The notes under the pieces were generated by a model. It was not told the DNA's origin. It did no database searches and saw nothing but the letters and a program-made list of their open reading frames with translations. Both the position numbers and the translations under genes were made by a program. A stretch of DNA of 64,000 bases from Komagataeibacter medellinensis NBRC 3288 (GTDB lineage: Bacteria > Pseudomonadota > Alphaproteobacteria > Acetobacterales > Acetobacteraceae), in contig NC_016027.1 of the NCBI RefSeq assembly GCF_000182745.2, positions 561,001 through 625,000 on the forward strand, written 5' to 3'. Positions 51,281 through 60,818 of the stretch are shown here, piece by piece; position 1 is the first letter of the stretch, and each line of letters starts with the position of its first letter.

Positions 51281-52729
51281 TTACAAAACTTTTTTCAAGG
51301 CCTCGTTCACCATGGCCGGATTGGCCTTGCCCGCCATGGCTTTCATCACCTGCCCCACGAAAAATCCGAACAGCCGGTCCTTGCCGCTATGGTACTCCGC
51401 AACCTTGTCCGCATTGCGCGCCAGCACGTCGGCCACCACAGCATCGATCGCGCCGGTGTCAGTCACCTGCTTCAGGCCCTTGCGCTCCACGATGTCGGCA
51501 GCACTATCGCCAGTTTCCAGCATGTCTTCAAAGACTTCCTTGGCAATCTTGCCATTGATGGTCTTGTCTGACACCAGATCCAGCATGCCACCCAGCGCCT
51601 GGGCCGAAATCGGGCTATCGGCAATGGTACGGCCCGTCCGGTTCAGCGCGCCGAACAGGTCACCCGTAACCCAGTTGGCGGCAAGGCGGGCATCACGGCC
51701 CTTCGCCACGTCTTCGTAGTAGTCAGCGATGGCCTGCTCGGCCACCAGCACGCTCGCATCGTAGCGGGGGATGCCATACTCCTTGACGAAGCGGTCCCGT
51801 TTGTCATCGGGCAATTCGGGCAGGCCACGTTCCAGTTCATCCACCCATGCCTGCTCCACCACCAGTGGCAGCAGGTCGGGATCGGGAAAATAGCGGTAAT
51901 CGTGCGCATCTTCCTTGCTACGCAGGGAACGGGTTTCGTTGCGCGACGGGTCAAACAGGCGGGTTTCCTGATCGACCTCGCCACCATTTTCCCACACCTC
52001 GATCTGGCGCGTAGCCTCGACCTCAATGGCATGCATGACGTAGCGGATGGAGTTGACGTTCTTGATCTCGCAGCGCGTACGGAACGGCTGCCCCGCCTTA
52101 CGCACCGACACGTTCACGTCGGCACGCATGGACCCTTCCTCCATATTGCCATCGCATGTGCCAAGGTAGCGCAGGATCTGGCGCAGCTTACGCAGGTATG
52201 CACCGGCTTCCTCGGGGCTGCGGATATCGGGTTCGCTCACGATTTCCATCAGCGCAACACCGGCCCGGTTCAGGTCGATGAAGGAACGCGCCGGGTCCTG
52301 ATCATGCATGGACTTGCCTGCATCCTGCTCCATATGCAGGCGCGTGATGCCAATATGGCGCACCGTACCATCAGCCAGTTCGATCTCTACCGTGCCTTCG
52401 CCCACAATGGGGTGGGTGAACTGGCTGATCTGATAACCGGTAGGCAGGTCGGCATAGAAGTAATTCTTGCGGTCAAACCGGCTTTCCAGATTGATACGCG
52501 CGCGCAGTCCCAGACCGGTGCGGATGGCCTGCGCCACACATTCCTGGTTCAGGACCGGCAGCATGCCGGGAAAGCCCGCGTCAACAAGACTGACATGGGT
52601 ATTGGGTTCCCCACCGTAGGATGCGGATGCGCCGGAAAACAGCTTGGAATGGCTGATGACCTGCGCATGGACTTCTAGACCCACCACGATTTCCCATGTG
52701 CCGGTCTTGCCTTCGAGTGTGTAGCTCAT
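51281..52729 (-). CDS. gatB: Asp/Glu-tRNA amidotransferase subunit B
   Basis: The 482-residue GatB is the kinase/tRNA-binding subunit of the transamidosome that turns Glu-tRNA(Gln) and Asp-tRNA(Asn) into the amide forms, as acetic acid bacteria lack glutaminyl-tRNA synthetase. Motifs are [64 protein letters not shown] and the YqeY-like C-terminal domain ([39 protein letters not shown]). It overlaps the gatA stop by ATGA, in the order gatC-gatA-gatB. Confidence 0.98.
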   Translation of the reverse strand: MSYTLEGKTGTWEIVVGLEVHAQVISHSKLFSGASASYGGEPNTHVSLVDAGFPGMLPVLNQECVAQAIRTGLGLRARINLESRFDRKNYFYADLPTGYQISQFTHPIVGEGTVEIELADGTVRHIGITRLHMEQDAGKSMHDQDPARSFIDLNRAGVALMEIVSEPDIRSPEEAGAYLRKLRQILRYLGTCDGNMEEGSMRADVNVSVRKAGQPFRTRCEIKNVNSIRYVMHAIEVEATRQIEVWENGGEVDQETRLFDPSRNETRSLRSKEDAHDYRYFPDPDLLPLVVEQAWVDELERGLPELPDDKRDRFVKEYGIPRYDASVLVAEQAIADYYEDVAKGRDARLAANWVTGDLFGALNRTGRTIADSPISAQALGGMLDLVSDKTINGKIAKEVFEDMLETGDSAADIVERKGLKQVTDTGAIDAVVADVLARNADKVAEYHSGKDRLFGFFVGQVMKAMAGKANPAMVNEALKKVL

Positions 52730-54210
52730 TTCGCGCCCTCCGCACGGATGGCAGGCCGGTGGGTGAAGCCTGCGGCACTTTCCAGCGCGCTGCCCGCAGC
52801 CAGAATCGTTTCCTCGTCAAACGGGCGGCCGATCAGTTGCAGGCCAAGCGGCAGGCCGGTCGTTCCCAACCCCACAGGCACGGACATGGCGGGCATGCCC
52901 GCCATGGAGGCCGGCACGGTGAAGATATCGTTCAGGTACATCTGGACCGGGTCATCGCTCTGTTCACCCTGCGCGAAGGCAGGTGTGGGGGCCGTGGGCG
53001 TCAGCAGCACATCAACCTGCTGGAAACTTTCGGTAAAGTCACGACGGATCAGGCTGCGGACTTTCTGCGCTTTCAGGTAATAGGCATCGTAGTAGCCTGC
53101 TGAAAGCACATAGGTTCCCATCATGATGCGGCGGCGTACTTCGGGGCCGAAACCCGCGCGGCGGGTGGCTTCGTACATACCATCCAGCGTATCGCCCGGC
53201 ACACGCTCGCCAAAGCGCAGGCCATCATAGCGCGCCAGATTGGAGGAGCACTCGGCAGGGGCCACGATATAATATGTGGCAAGGCCATATTTCGTGTGGG
53301 GCAGGGAGACATCCACGATCTCGCAGCCTGCCGCCTTCAGCCAGTTGATACCCTGCTGCCATGCCGCCTCGATCTCGGCGGACAGACCCTCGGCACGGTA
53401 TTCGGCGGGAATGCCCACCTTCAGCCCTTTCAGGCTACGGCCGATAGCGGCGGAATAATCCGGCACGTCACGGTTCACACTGGTGCTGTCGCGCGCATCG
53501 AACCCCGCCATGGACTGAAGCAGGATGGCACAGTCACGCACGCTACGCGCCATGGGACCAGCCTGGTCCAGCGATGAGGCATAAGCAATGGTGCCAAACC
53601 GGCTGCACCGGCCATAGGTGGGCTTAAGCCCCACAATGCCACAATAGGCGGCGGGCTGGCGGATGGAGCCGCCGGTATCGGTGCCGGTTGCCCCCATGGC
53701 AAGCCCAGCCGCCACGGCAGCGGCCGACCCGCCCGACGAGCCGCCAGGCACGAGGGCCGCGTCATCGCCCTTGCGCTTCCACGGGTTTTCCACCGTGCCA
53801 AAGGCGGATGTGATGTTGGCCGACCCCATGGCGAATTCGTCAAGGTTGGTCTTGCCCACGAATACCGCACCATCACGCAGCAGGTTGGCCGTAACCGTAC
53901 TTTCATAGGGGGGTACGAAGTTCTTCAGGATGTTGCTGGCCGCCGTGGTCCGCACGCCCCTGGTGCAGAACAGGTCCTTGATGCCCAGCGGGATACCGGT
54001 GAGGGATTTTGCCTCGCCCTTGCCCAGCGCTTCATCCGCAACGACTGCCGCCTGCATCGCCGCCTCGGTCGTGGTGGTGATGTAGGCGTTCAGGCGCGGG
54101 TTCAGCGCATCAATGGCGTCGGTATGCGCGCGCACCAGTTCGGCTGCGCTGAATTTGCGCGCACGCAGGCCCGCTGCCGCATCGGCAATTGTCAGTTCGG
54201 TCAGGCTCAT
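52726..54210 (-). CDS. gatA: Asp/Glu-tRNA amidotransferase subunit A
   Basis: The 494-residue amidase subunit supplies ammonia from glutamine. The Ser-cisSer-Lys triad is visible: [10 protein letters not shown] (Lys), [11 protein letters not shown] (Ser) and [13 protein letters not shown] (Ser). [20 protein letters not shown] and [11 protein letters not shown] are standard. ATG 54210 ([11 protein letters not shown]) is the family-type start; upstream codons are not part of it. It overlaps gatC stop and gatB start, giving coupled synthesis. Confidence 0.98.
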   Translation of the reverse strand: MSLTELTIADAAAGLRARKFSAAELVRAHTDAIDALNPRLNAYITTTTEAAMQAAVVADEALGKGEAKSLTGIPLGIKDLFCTRGVRTTAASNILKNFVPPYESTVTANLLRDGAVFVGKTNLDEFAMGSANITSAFGTVENPWKRKGDDAALVPGGSSGGSAAAVAAGLAMGATGTDTGGSIRQPAAYCGIVGLKPTYGRCSRFGTIAYASSLDQAGPMARSVRDCAILLQSMAGFDARDSTSVNRDVPDYSAAIGRSLKGLKVGIPAEYRAEGLSAEIEAAWQQGINWLKAAGCEIVDVSLPHTKYGLATYYIVAPAECSSNLARYDGLRFGERVPGDTLDGMYEATRRAGFGPEVRRRIMMGTYVLSAGYYDAYYLKAQKVRSLIRRDFTESFQQVDVLLTPTAPTPAFAQGEQSDDPVQMYLNDIFTVPASMAGMPAMSVPVGLGTTGLPLGLQLIGRPFDEETILAAGSALESAAGFTHRPAIRAEGAK

Positions 54211-54211
54211 C

Positions 54212-54499
54212 TTATTCAACAACCTTGGGCACGGTATAAAAGGGACCAACGGCATCAGGCGCGTTGGACAGCACGGCCTCGCGGCAGTTGCCATCGGTCA
54301 CTACGTCCGGCCGTGTGCGCAGTGCTGCATGGCCGGTGCCGACCATGGGGGTCACGCCCTCGACATCGACCTCGTTCAACTGCTCGACCCAGCCGAGGAT
54401 CCCGTTAAGCTCCCCTTGCAGGGCGGGAACATCAGACTCGTCAATACCAATCCGTGCCAGTCTGGCAATGCGGCGGACGGTCGCGGGATCAAGCGACAT
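54212..54499 (-). CDS. gatC: Asp/Glu-tRNA amidotransferase subunit C
   Basis: The 95-residue GatC stabilises the GatA/GatB pair. It shows [20 protein letters not shown], then [20 protein letters not shown] and the final [13 protein letters not shown], all typical. ATG 54499 is used; an ATG six codons upstream (54517) is possible. The stop is close to the gatA start. It diverges from ruvX at 54578. Confidence 0.95.
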   Translation of the reverse strand: MSLDPATVRRIARLARIGIDESDVPALQGELNGILGWVEQLNEVDVEGVTPMVGTGHAALRTRPDVVTDGNCREAVLSNAPDAVGPFYTVPKVVE

Positions 54500-54577
54500 G
54501 AAGCAATAACTTTCCATCGTAACAGGGGAAGAATATCCTGCGGCGCAGGACGACCGCCAAGGAACATACCCCCGACC

Positions 54578-55069
54578 ATGCCCCTGTTCAACATATCCGA
54601 TCTCCGCACCCATCTGCGCCGCAACCAGCGCCTGCTTGGCCTTGACCCCGGAAAGAAGACGATCGGCGTCGCCCTGTCGGATGTGGGGCTGATGCTGGCT
54701 TCCCCCCATACGGGGCTGAAGCGTGGGAAACTGTCGGTCAATGCCGCGGAAATCGGCAAAATCGCCCGTATGCAGGACGTGGGCGGGCTGGTGGTGGGCC
54801 TGCCGCTCTCGCTGGATGGCAGCTTCGGCCCTGCCGCCCAGGCGGCGCGTGACTGGACGCTCAACCTGTCCGACCTGACCGGCCTGCCAGCGGCGATGTG
54901 GGATGAACGGCTTTCATCTTCCGCCGTGAACCGCTTTCTCATTTCAGAGGCCGACATGACCCGCCAGCGCCGGGGGGAAGTGGTGGACCAGATGGCGGCA
55001 GCCTACATATTGCAGGCCGCCCTTGATGCCTCGATCCCGTCCGGGGAAGGGGGGATTGCGGATTCGTGA
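54578..55069 (+). CDS. ruvX: Holliday junction resolvase-like RuvX/YqgF
   Basis: The 163-residue protein has the RNase H-like YqgF fold: LLGLDPGKKTIGVALSD (catalytic Asp), KIARMQDVGGLVVGLPLSLD, MWDERLSSSAVNRFL with Asp-Glu and the final DQMAAAYILQ with Asp. RuvX is thought to act on pre-16S rRNA 5' processing and/or branched DNA. The GatCAB-ruvX divergent pair is common in alphaproteobacteria. ATG 54578 has a GGAA site upstream. Confidence 0.95.
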   Translation: MPLFNISDLRTHLRRNQRLLGLDPGKKTIGVALSDVGLMLASPHTGLKRGKLSVNAAEIGKIARMQDVGGLVVGLPLSLDGSFGPAAQAARDWTLNLSDLTGLPAAMWDERLSSSAVNRFLISEADMTRQRRGEVVDQMAAAYILQAALDASIPSGEGGIADS

Positions 55070-55209
55070 TGGCATGACTGGATTGTTCTAAAACCGGACC
55101 CCGATGGTGCGGAGACTGTTATGGTCGCCCCTCCACCGGCCCGCACCGGGAGGCATTCCCCCCCAGCATCATTCCGCCGGACCCGTACACACGAACGAGG
55201 ATACCGGTC

Positions 55210-56139
55210 ATGCGCCTGCCACACCTGCACCTGCCCTACCTGCATATCCATGTGCATGACCGCCCGCTGGCAGGCGACCCGCACCCGCATAACCCTTTCC
55301 ACTGGAAACTGTATTTCTGCGAGGCGATCGCTACCGCCATTCTCATGATCCTTGGCCTGAGCGGTGTCATCGTGCTGACAGCGCCGGGCAGCCCGCTGTC
55401 GCACCCGCTGCTGCCGCACCCCTATGTCCAGACCGCGCTGTGCGGACTGGTATTCGGGCTGTCGGGCACGGCGGCGGCCATGACACCGTTCGGCAAGGTC
55501 AGCGGGGCGCATATCAACCCTTCGGTTACACTTGCCTTTTCGCTGGCAAAACGCATCGGGGGGGTGGATGCCCTCAACTACATGATCGCGCAGGTGGTCG
55601 GCGCTTTTGTGGGCACGGGACTGGTCTATGAAGCCGGGCGGCTGTTTACATGGTGGGGCAGCATGGCGGTTGCCGTGCGCTACGGGGCCACGGTGCCTTA
55701 TGGCCATATCTCGATCTGGTGGGCCATGTGGTCGGAAATGTTCGTAACCGCAGCACTGATCGCCATGCTGTACTGGCTGGCGGCCCACCCGCGGTGGAAG
55801 TTCATCACGCCCTGGTCGGGCGGCCTGTTCTTCCTGATCATGAACCCGTTAACAGCATGGCTTTCGGGCAACAGCGTCAATTTTGCGCGAACGCTGGCCC
55901 CGGCCCTGTTTTCAGGGCAGTGGACGGGACTGTGGGTTTACGTGGTGGGGCCGTTTGCCGGGGCCTCGCTTGCTGTCATGGCCATCCGCATGAACCTGCT
56001 GGGCAAACTGCACCTGCTGGAGGCCCGGCTGGTCAATTTTGGCCATCATGGCCGTGTTCCGGGGCTGGATGACCCGCACCGAAAGCTCAACCATCCCGAT
56101 GATCCCGACCACATCCCCCCCGGTGCGGGCCCGGCCTGA
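55210..56139 (+). CDS. MIP family channel (aquaporin-like) with altered NPA motifs
   Basis: The 309-residue protein begins with a His/Pro-rich cytosolic region (HLHLPYLHIHVHD), followed by six membrane helices and two half-helices. The first signature box is SGAHINPSVTLAF (NPS in place of NPA) and the second is GNSVNFARTLAPAL (NFA in place of NPA). The tail is His/Asp/Pro-rich. MIP channels carry water, glycerol or small solutes; altered NPA motifs are known in some family members and change selectivity. The next gene, dihydroxyacetone kinase, suggests glycerol or dihydroxyacetone as a permeant. Confidence 0.8.
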   Translation: MRLPHLHLPYLHIHVHDRPLAGDPHPHNPFHWKLYFCEAIATAILMILGLSGVIVLTAPGSPLSHPLLPHPYVQTALCGLVFGLSGTAAAMTPFGKVSGAHINPSVTLAFSLAKRIGGVDALNYMIAQVVGAFVGTGLVYEAGRLFTWWGSMAVAVRYGATVPYGHISIWWAMWSEMFVTAALIAMLYWLAAHPRWKFITPWSGGLFFLIMNPLTAWLSGNSVNFARTLAPALFSGQWTGLWVYVVGPFAGASLAVMAIRMNLLGKLHLLEARLVNFGHHGRVPGLDDPHRKLNHPDDPDHIPPGAGPA

Positions 56140-56273
56140 AACGTCGCGTCCGGCCTGTGCCCCGCATCTGGCGCAACCCACGCCTGCCATATTCCGTTGT
56201 TCTGTCTGACAAAGATAAGCGGCAATAGTCACGGTGGCACCATGGCCAGCCATGGGCCGGCAAGGGAGACAGC

Positions 56274-57914
56274 ATGATAATGAAGCGTTTTTTCAACACG
56301 CGGGAAACGATTGTAACCGAGGCGCTGGACGGGTTCCTGCGCTCTGCGGCGGGTCAGCATCTGTGCCGGCTTGATGGTTATCCCGATACCTGCGTGATCA
56401 TGCAGCGCGAACCGGATCGGGGGCAGGTCTCGGTCATTTCCGGTGGCGGATCTGGGCATGAACCTGCCCATGCCGGTTTTGTCGGGCGCGGCATGCTGAC
56501 TGCGGCCGTGTGTGGCGCCCTGTTTGCTTCCCCCTGTGTGGATGCGGTTGTAGCCGCTATCCTTGCCACAACGGGGGAGGCGGGGTGCCTGCTGGTGGTC
56601 AAGAACTATACCGGTGACCGGCTGAACTTCGGCCTTGCCGCCGAGCGGGCGCGCGCCTTGGGCAAGCAGGTGGAAATGGTGATCGTCGGAGATGACATCG
56701 CCCTGCCGGATTCAGCAACCCCGCGCGGCGTGGCGGGCACGGTACTGGCGCACAAGCTGGCAGGTTACGGTGCTACACAGGGCTGGCCGCTTGCGCGCGT
56801 GGCCGAATTCGTACGCGACGGGGCAGGGCGCATGCGTACGCTGGGCATGGCGCTGGAGGACTGCAACCCGTACGAGGCAGGCCGTATCAGCAGGCTGGCG
56901 GCCGATGAAGCCGAGCTTGGCCTTGGTATTCATGGGGAACCAGGCGCACAGCGCATTGCTCTTGCCACCGCCAGCGACCTCATGCGCAGGGTAGCCGACG
57001 CGCTGGAGGCCAACCTGCCCGCCACCGTGCGCAACACCCGCTTCGCCGTGGTTCTCAACAACCTTGGCTGCGTTCCGGAAGTGGAAATGGCGCTGCTGCT
57101 TGAAGCCTTCAGCCACACGCCGCTAGCCCGCCGCGCCTCGTATGTAATCGGCCCGGCACCGCTCATGACCGCGTTGGACATGAATGGCTTCTCGCTGACC
57201 CTGATCGAACTGGACGAGGCCATAACCCAGGCGTTGCAGGCCCCGGTCCAGCCGCGTGCATGGCCCGGTATGGCACCGCGGCACAGTCCTGCCGTCGCCC
57301 CCATGCCCACCATGCCCAGTGCCTTTCCATACCCCGCCAGCGCGAACCCTGCCGTAAAGACGCTGCTGGAGCAGGGAGCAAAGATCCTGATTGCCAACGA
57401 AGCCCCACTTAACGAACTGGATGGCAGGATTGGCGATGGCGATGCCGGGTCCACCTTTGCCGGGGCCGCGCGTGAGATTACGGCGGCATTGGACCGCCTG
57501 CCCATGGCAGACCCGCATCAACTCATGACCACGCTCAGCAACATCCTGACCCAGCATGCCGGCGGGTCGAGCGGGGTGCTGTTCGCCATCATGTTCGCCG
57601 CAGCAGGCCGCAGCACGGCACCATGGCGCGACGCCCTGTGCGAGGGGCTGGAGCACATGATGGCCTGTGGTGGGGCAAAGCCCGGTGACCGCACCATGAT
57701 TGATGCCCTCCATCCCGCGCTGGAAGCTCTGGCCCGTACTGGCAGCCTGCATGATGCCGCCCGTGCCGCGCGCACAGGTGCCGATGCCACCACCACGATG
57801 GAAACCGCGCGGGCGGGGCGTGCGGCTTATGTGCCGAGCGAACACGTCCGCAACGTGCCTGACCCCGGCGCCGAAGCCGTGGCCCGCCTGCTTGAAGGAC
57901 TGGCTGGTAAATAG
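56274..57914 (+). CDS. Dihydroxyacetone kinase (DhaK-DhaL fusion)
   Basis: The 546-residue protein is an ATP-type single-chain Dha kinase. The K domain (residues 1-335) has VISGGGSGHEPAHAGFVGRG and LGLGIHGEPGAQR, where the His covalently binds the substrate. The L domain (350-546) has DGRIGDGDAGSTFAGAA, which carries the ATP-Mg binding Asp residues, and GGSSGVLFAIMFAAAG. It phosphorylates dihydroxyacetone, a central product of acetic acid bacterial glycerol oxidation. GGGAGA precedes the ATG at 56274. It lies 134 bases behind the MIP channel on the same strand. Confidence 0.9.
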   Translation: MIMKRFFNTRETIVTEALDGFLRSAAGQHLCRLDGYPDTCVIMQREPDRGQVSVISGGGSGHEPAHAGFVGRGMLTAAVCGALFASPCVDAVVAAILATTGEAGCLLVVKNYTGDRLNFGLAAERARALGKQVEMVIVGDDIALPDSATPRGVAGTVLAHKLAGYGATQGWPLARVAEFVRDGAGRMRTLGMALEDCNPYEAGRISRLAADEAELGLGIHGEPGAQRIALATASDLMRRVADALEANLPATVRNTRFAVVLNNLGCVPEVEMALLLEAFSHTPLARRASYVIGPAPLMTALDMNGFSLTLIELDEAITQALQAPVQPRAWPGMAPRHSPAVAPMPTMPSAFPYPASANPAVKTLLEQGAKILIANEAPLNELDGRIGDGDAGSTFAGAAREITAALDRLPMADPHQLMTTLSNILTQHAGGSSGVLFAIMFAAAGRSTAPWRDALCEGLEHMMACGGAKPGDRTMIDALHPALEALARTGSLHDAARAARTGADATTTMETARAGRAAYVPSEHVRNVPDPGAEAVARLLEGLAGK

Positions 57915-57958
57915 AAACAACCTGCCCACCTGCGGGTAACGCGGGTGGGCAGGGGTGA

Positions 57959-58309
57959 TCAGGCTTTGCGGACAAATTCGGATTTGAGGTTGATTGCCCC
58001 TACGCCCGCAATCTTGCAGGCGATGTTGTGGCCATCCGTGCCATCAACCAGCCGGATGCCCCTTACCTTGGTGCCACCCTTGATCACGGATGAAGCTCCC
58101 TTGATCTTGAGATCCCTGGTCACGGTCACGCTGTCCCCATCGGCCAGCACGTTACCGTTGGCATCACGGATTTCAACCGGGCCATCCGTCTCCTCCGCGC
58201 CCGCAGTGGCAGGATTCCATTCATGCCCGCATTCAGGGCATATCCACAGGCTGCCATCGGGGTAGGTGTGGGTGCAGCCACATACGGGGCATTGGGGGTC
58301 GGTGCTCAT
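57959..58309 (-). CDS. PhnA/YjdM family zinc-ribbon protein
   Basis: The 116-residue protein has an N-terminal zinc ribbon, CPVCGCTHTYPDGSLWICPEC, with four Cys in the CxxC-x17-CxxC layout, and then the SH3-like C-terminal PhnA domain (VLADGDSVTVTRDLKIKGAS, SSVIKGGTKVRGIRLVDGTD). PhnA of E. coli sits near the phosphonate operon but has no proven role there. GAGGA lies six bases before ATG 58309. Convergent with the dihydroxyacetone kinase gene. Confidence 0.9.
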   Translation of the reverse strand: MSTDPQCPVCGCTHTYPDGSLWICPECGHEWNPATAGAEETDGPVEIRDANGNVLADGDSVTVTRDLKIKGASSVIKGGTKVRGIRLVDGTDGHNIACKIAGVGAINLKSEFVRKA

Positions 58310-58758
58310 TTTGGTCCTCGCTGGTTGTGCGCTGCTCTTAAAACACACACCAGCCCATGCAAAGGACATGGATCATGCGCAGCCTTGGCGGGCCATGGTC
58401 GGAAATGGCCCGGCCGACATCCGTCCGCGCGTACCGCCATGGGTGCTGACACCGGGCCCACCAGCGCCATTTGACCCGCCACCATCGGGCCTGGACCTGT
58501 CACACTCGGCAAGACAGCTTGCAATGGCTATCACACGCATCATCCGCGTAATGTTTTACACCGGTTTTCTGCCCGCCAGGAATTCTGGCCTTCCAGGGGG
58601 GTAAGCCGTCTGACCGCGCCACGATTGCGTACCAAAACGGGGCAGCGGCGTACAAGCAGGCTTACACACGCCATTTCACGCATGCGTGCACAGCAGCGAT
58701 GACGATGCTGGAAGGCCGGATATTCCATGTGCCTGGTATCCCTGTTCCACGTCCGGCC
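58310..58758. other. Non-coding interval
   Basis: No supported gene. A GC-rich plus-strand frame extends through 58266-58604 but has no ribosome site or family resemblance. It lies upstream of the PhnA gene and behind the tiny membrane peptide gene. Confidence 0.35.
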
Positions 58759-58860
58759 CTAACGGACCGCCTGTTTTCGGAAAAAGCGCTCGATCGCCAG
58801 CATGAAAAGCAGCAGCGCGACCCCGAAACCCTCACGCATATGACCGATGAGGTACCGCAT
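58759..58860 (-). CDS. 33-residue single-pass membrane peptide
   Basis: The short minus-strand ORF reads MRYLIGHMREGFGVALLLFM and then LAIERFFRKQAVR: one membrane helix with charged ends. A perfect GAGGAGG ribosome site lies five bases before the ATG, a strong sign of translation. It has no known family. The neighbours are the PhnA gene and a phosphodiesterase gene, both on the same strand. Confidence 0.6.
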   Translation of the reverse strand: MRYLIGHMREGFGVALLLFMLAIERFFRKQAVR

Positions 58861-59046
58861 GACGACCTCCTCTTCATGATTACCGGGGCTTATGGTGACG
58901 CATCATGCCTGTAATCGGAAACAAAAACGCATCCTGCGCCCTTCACAATCACACGGCGCACCGTGAGATGAACGGGGTAGGCCAAGGCATGGTTCCAGCC
59001 CGCGCGTAAAGATGGCGTGGGCGTATCATACCACCGGTATCCTGCC

Positions 59047-60057
59047 CTATTTGTGCCACTGCAGGCGCATGCCCTGTTCGGGTACGATGAAGTTCACGCC
59101 CATGGCGTTGCCCCGGCGCAGTGCCTCGGGGATGAGCGCAACCGGGTCGGCACCCTTACGCAGCGATGGTTTGATATGCGCCACAAGCACCGGCAGGCCG
59201 CGTAACGGCGTGCCGGCGATACCCTGCAACGCCGCCAGTTCATTCAGAAGCAAATGCGGAGAAAGATGGCCCCATAGCTGGCTGTCTGGCCTGCTGTCAT
59301 CATACGAGCATTCAATGATGATCCCCCGCAACCGGTGCCTGCGCACCAGCGGGGCCACCGCCTGCCACAGGGCATGCAGGCGGGTACCGTGTTCTACCGC
59401 GTCCGCCCCCGTATCACCCATATAGAGCATGGCATCGGAACCGGACTGGAGCAGGAATGCCGTTGATTCCACATTACCGTGGCTGAGCGGATAGGCGGTA
59501 ACACGCAACCCCGTATGCGCAAGCGCAACCGCATGGCCCGGAACAAGATCCTGATACTGGTACAGCCCCAGCAGCGGGGGCGCGCCCCGGTCGCCCATAT
59601 TGGGCCATACGGCCCCATTGAACAGATCGCGCGAGAGGACCCTGTTGACCGAAGGCAGGGCATAGATGGGCGTAGGACTATCATCAGGCGAAACCAGCAC
59701 CAGACCCGCCACATGATCTATATGCGCGTGACTGACCAGATAAGCCTGGATGGCATGGTGCAGCACAAAGCCCGGACGGGTTTCCACCGCATTCGCCGGC
59801 ATACGGATATCATCCAGCGCGCCATGCTGGTCCGCCACCTGCAATCCGTGCAGCACGGTGCCCGCATCACACAGGACTGCGCGCGAATCTCCTATGGGGT
59901 GAACCATGTAGGCACTCAGGTTGCCATCTTCCAGCCCGCCACGCGCCCCCAACACCGTAATATCGAAACCCGCGGCCATGGCCCGCAGCGGGCAGGCACC
60001 AACCACAAGGGCCACAAAAATTTTCAGGCATGAACGTATTACGGAGCATAGTGGCAC
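59047..60057 (-). CDS. Exported class II 3',5'-cyclic nucleotide phosphodiesterase
   Basis: The 336-residue protein has a signal peptide (KIFVALVVGACPLRAMAAG) and the metallo-beta-lactamase-like class II PDE pattern: FDITVLGARGGLEDGNLSAY, metal motif VSHAHIDHVAGLVL (H-x-H-x-D-H), AYPLSHGNVESTAFLL, MGDTGADAVEHG, and IIIECSYDDS. The family contains yeast PDE1 and the secreted CpdP of Vibrio. Periplasmic location means it would cleave external cAMP. The start is taken as GTG 60057, seven bases after AAGGA; upstream residues lack family likeness. Confidence 0.85.
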   Translation of the reverse strand: MPLCSVIRSCLKIFVALVVGACPLRAMAAGFDITVLGARGGLEDGNLSAYMVHPIGDSRAVLCDAGTVLHGLQVADQHGALDDIRMPANAVETRPGFVLHHAIQAYLVSHAHIDHVAGLVLVSPDDSPTPIYALPSVNRVLSRDLFNGAVWPNMGDRGAPPLLGLYQYQDLVPGHAVALAHTGLRVTAYPLSHGNVESTAFLLQSGSDAMLYMGDTGADAVEHGTRLHALWQAVAPLVRRHRLRGIIIECSYDDSRPDSQLWGHLSPHLLLNELAALQGIAGTPLRGLPVLVAHIKPSLRKGADPVALIPEALRRGNAMGVNFIVPEQGMRLQWHK

Positions 60058-60252
60058 GGGATGGTCCTTCCTGCGGCATGGAGGCTGACAGTATCGTTGC
60101 GACAAAAAATATACCCACACCACAAACTTGCCAGCAGACTGTGTATCGGCATAGGACGGGGGCATGTCAGCGTGCCCATACCCATCCACGCCCGGTCTCC
60201 GCGCCACAGGTTACCTGTCCGTCCGCACCCGCCAACAGGGAAGGGCCGCGCC

Positions 60253-60747
60253 ATGACCCGCATCTTCATTGATGCCGATGCCTGCCCCGTGCGTGACGAG
60301 ACCTATCGTGTTGCCCTGCGCTACAGGCTGCACACCTTTGTCGTATCCAACAGCATGATGGCCATACCCGACACGCCCCTGATCGAACGCGTGGTAGTAA
60401 CCCAGGGCATGGACGTAGCCGATGACTGGATTGCCGACAATGTGGCCGCGCATGACATTGTGATTTCCGCCGATATTCCGCTGGCCGCGCGCTGTGTCGC
60501 GCAGGGTGCGTGCGTGCTCGACCCACGCGGGCGCATATTGGATGAAAACGCCATCGGCATGGCGCTGGCGGTGCGCAACCTCATGACCGACCTGCGCGAT
60601 ACCGGGGCCATCACCCAGGGCAGTCGCGGCTTTACCCGCGCGGACCGTTCAACTTTCCTCTCAGCCCTTGATACCGCCGTGGTGCGCGCACGCAGGCAGG
60701 CGGCAGGACTGGGGCGCAAACTGCCTTTCATTCCGCCCACCCCATAA
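60253..60747 (+). CDS. YaiI/YqxD family protein (DUF188)
   Basis: The 164-residue protein has the DUF188 marks TRIFIDADACPVRDETYRVA, VVVTQGMDVADDWIADN, DIVISADIPLAARCV and GRILDENAIGMALAVRNLM. The family belongs to the PIN-like fold, with conserved acidic residues suggesting a nuclease, but no role is established. It ends at a terminator shared with pgm, which is convergent. Confidence 0.95.
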   Translation: MTRIFIDADACPVRDETYRVALRYRLHTFVVSNSMMAIPDTPLIERVVVTQGMDVADDWIADNVAAHDIVISADIPLAARCVAQGACVLDPRGRILDENAIGMALAVRNLMTDLRDTGAITQGSRGFTRADRSTFLSALDTAVVRARRQAAGLGRKLPFIPPTP

Positions 60748-60752
60748 AAAAA

Positions 60753-60785
60753 CGCTGCCTGCCCCAATAAAAGGGACAGGCAGCG
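60753..60785. terminator. Bidirectional terminator between YaiI and pgm
   Basis: A nine-base-pair stem (CGCTGCCTG/CAGGCAGCG) with further CCC/GGG pairing in the loop. An A run before it gives a T run on the minus strand, so it fits the end of pgm as well as that of the plus gene. Confidence 0.85.
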
Positions 60786-60818
60786 CCTCATGCTTCATAT
60801 CGTAGGGGGCAGGAGCGA

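Noticed and set aside
55003-55788. Long minus-strand open frame opposite the MIP channel
   Set aside because: Antisense shadow of the channel gene, with biased His/Arg/Gly content.
58699-58914. Plus-strand frame of 71 codons opposite the 33-residue membrane peptide
   Set aside because: Lacks a ribosome site, whereas the minus-strand peptide has a perfect one.
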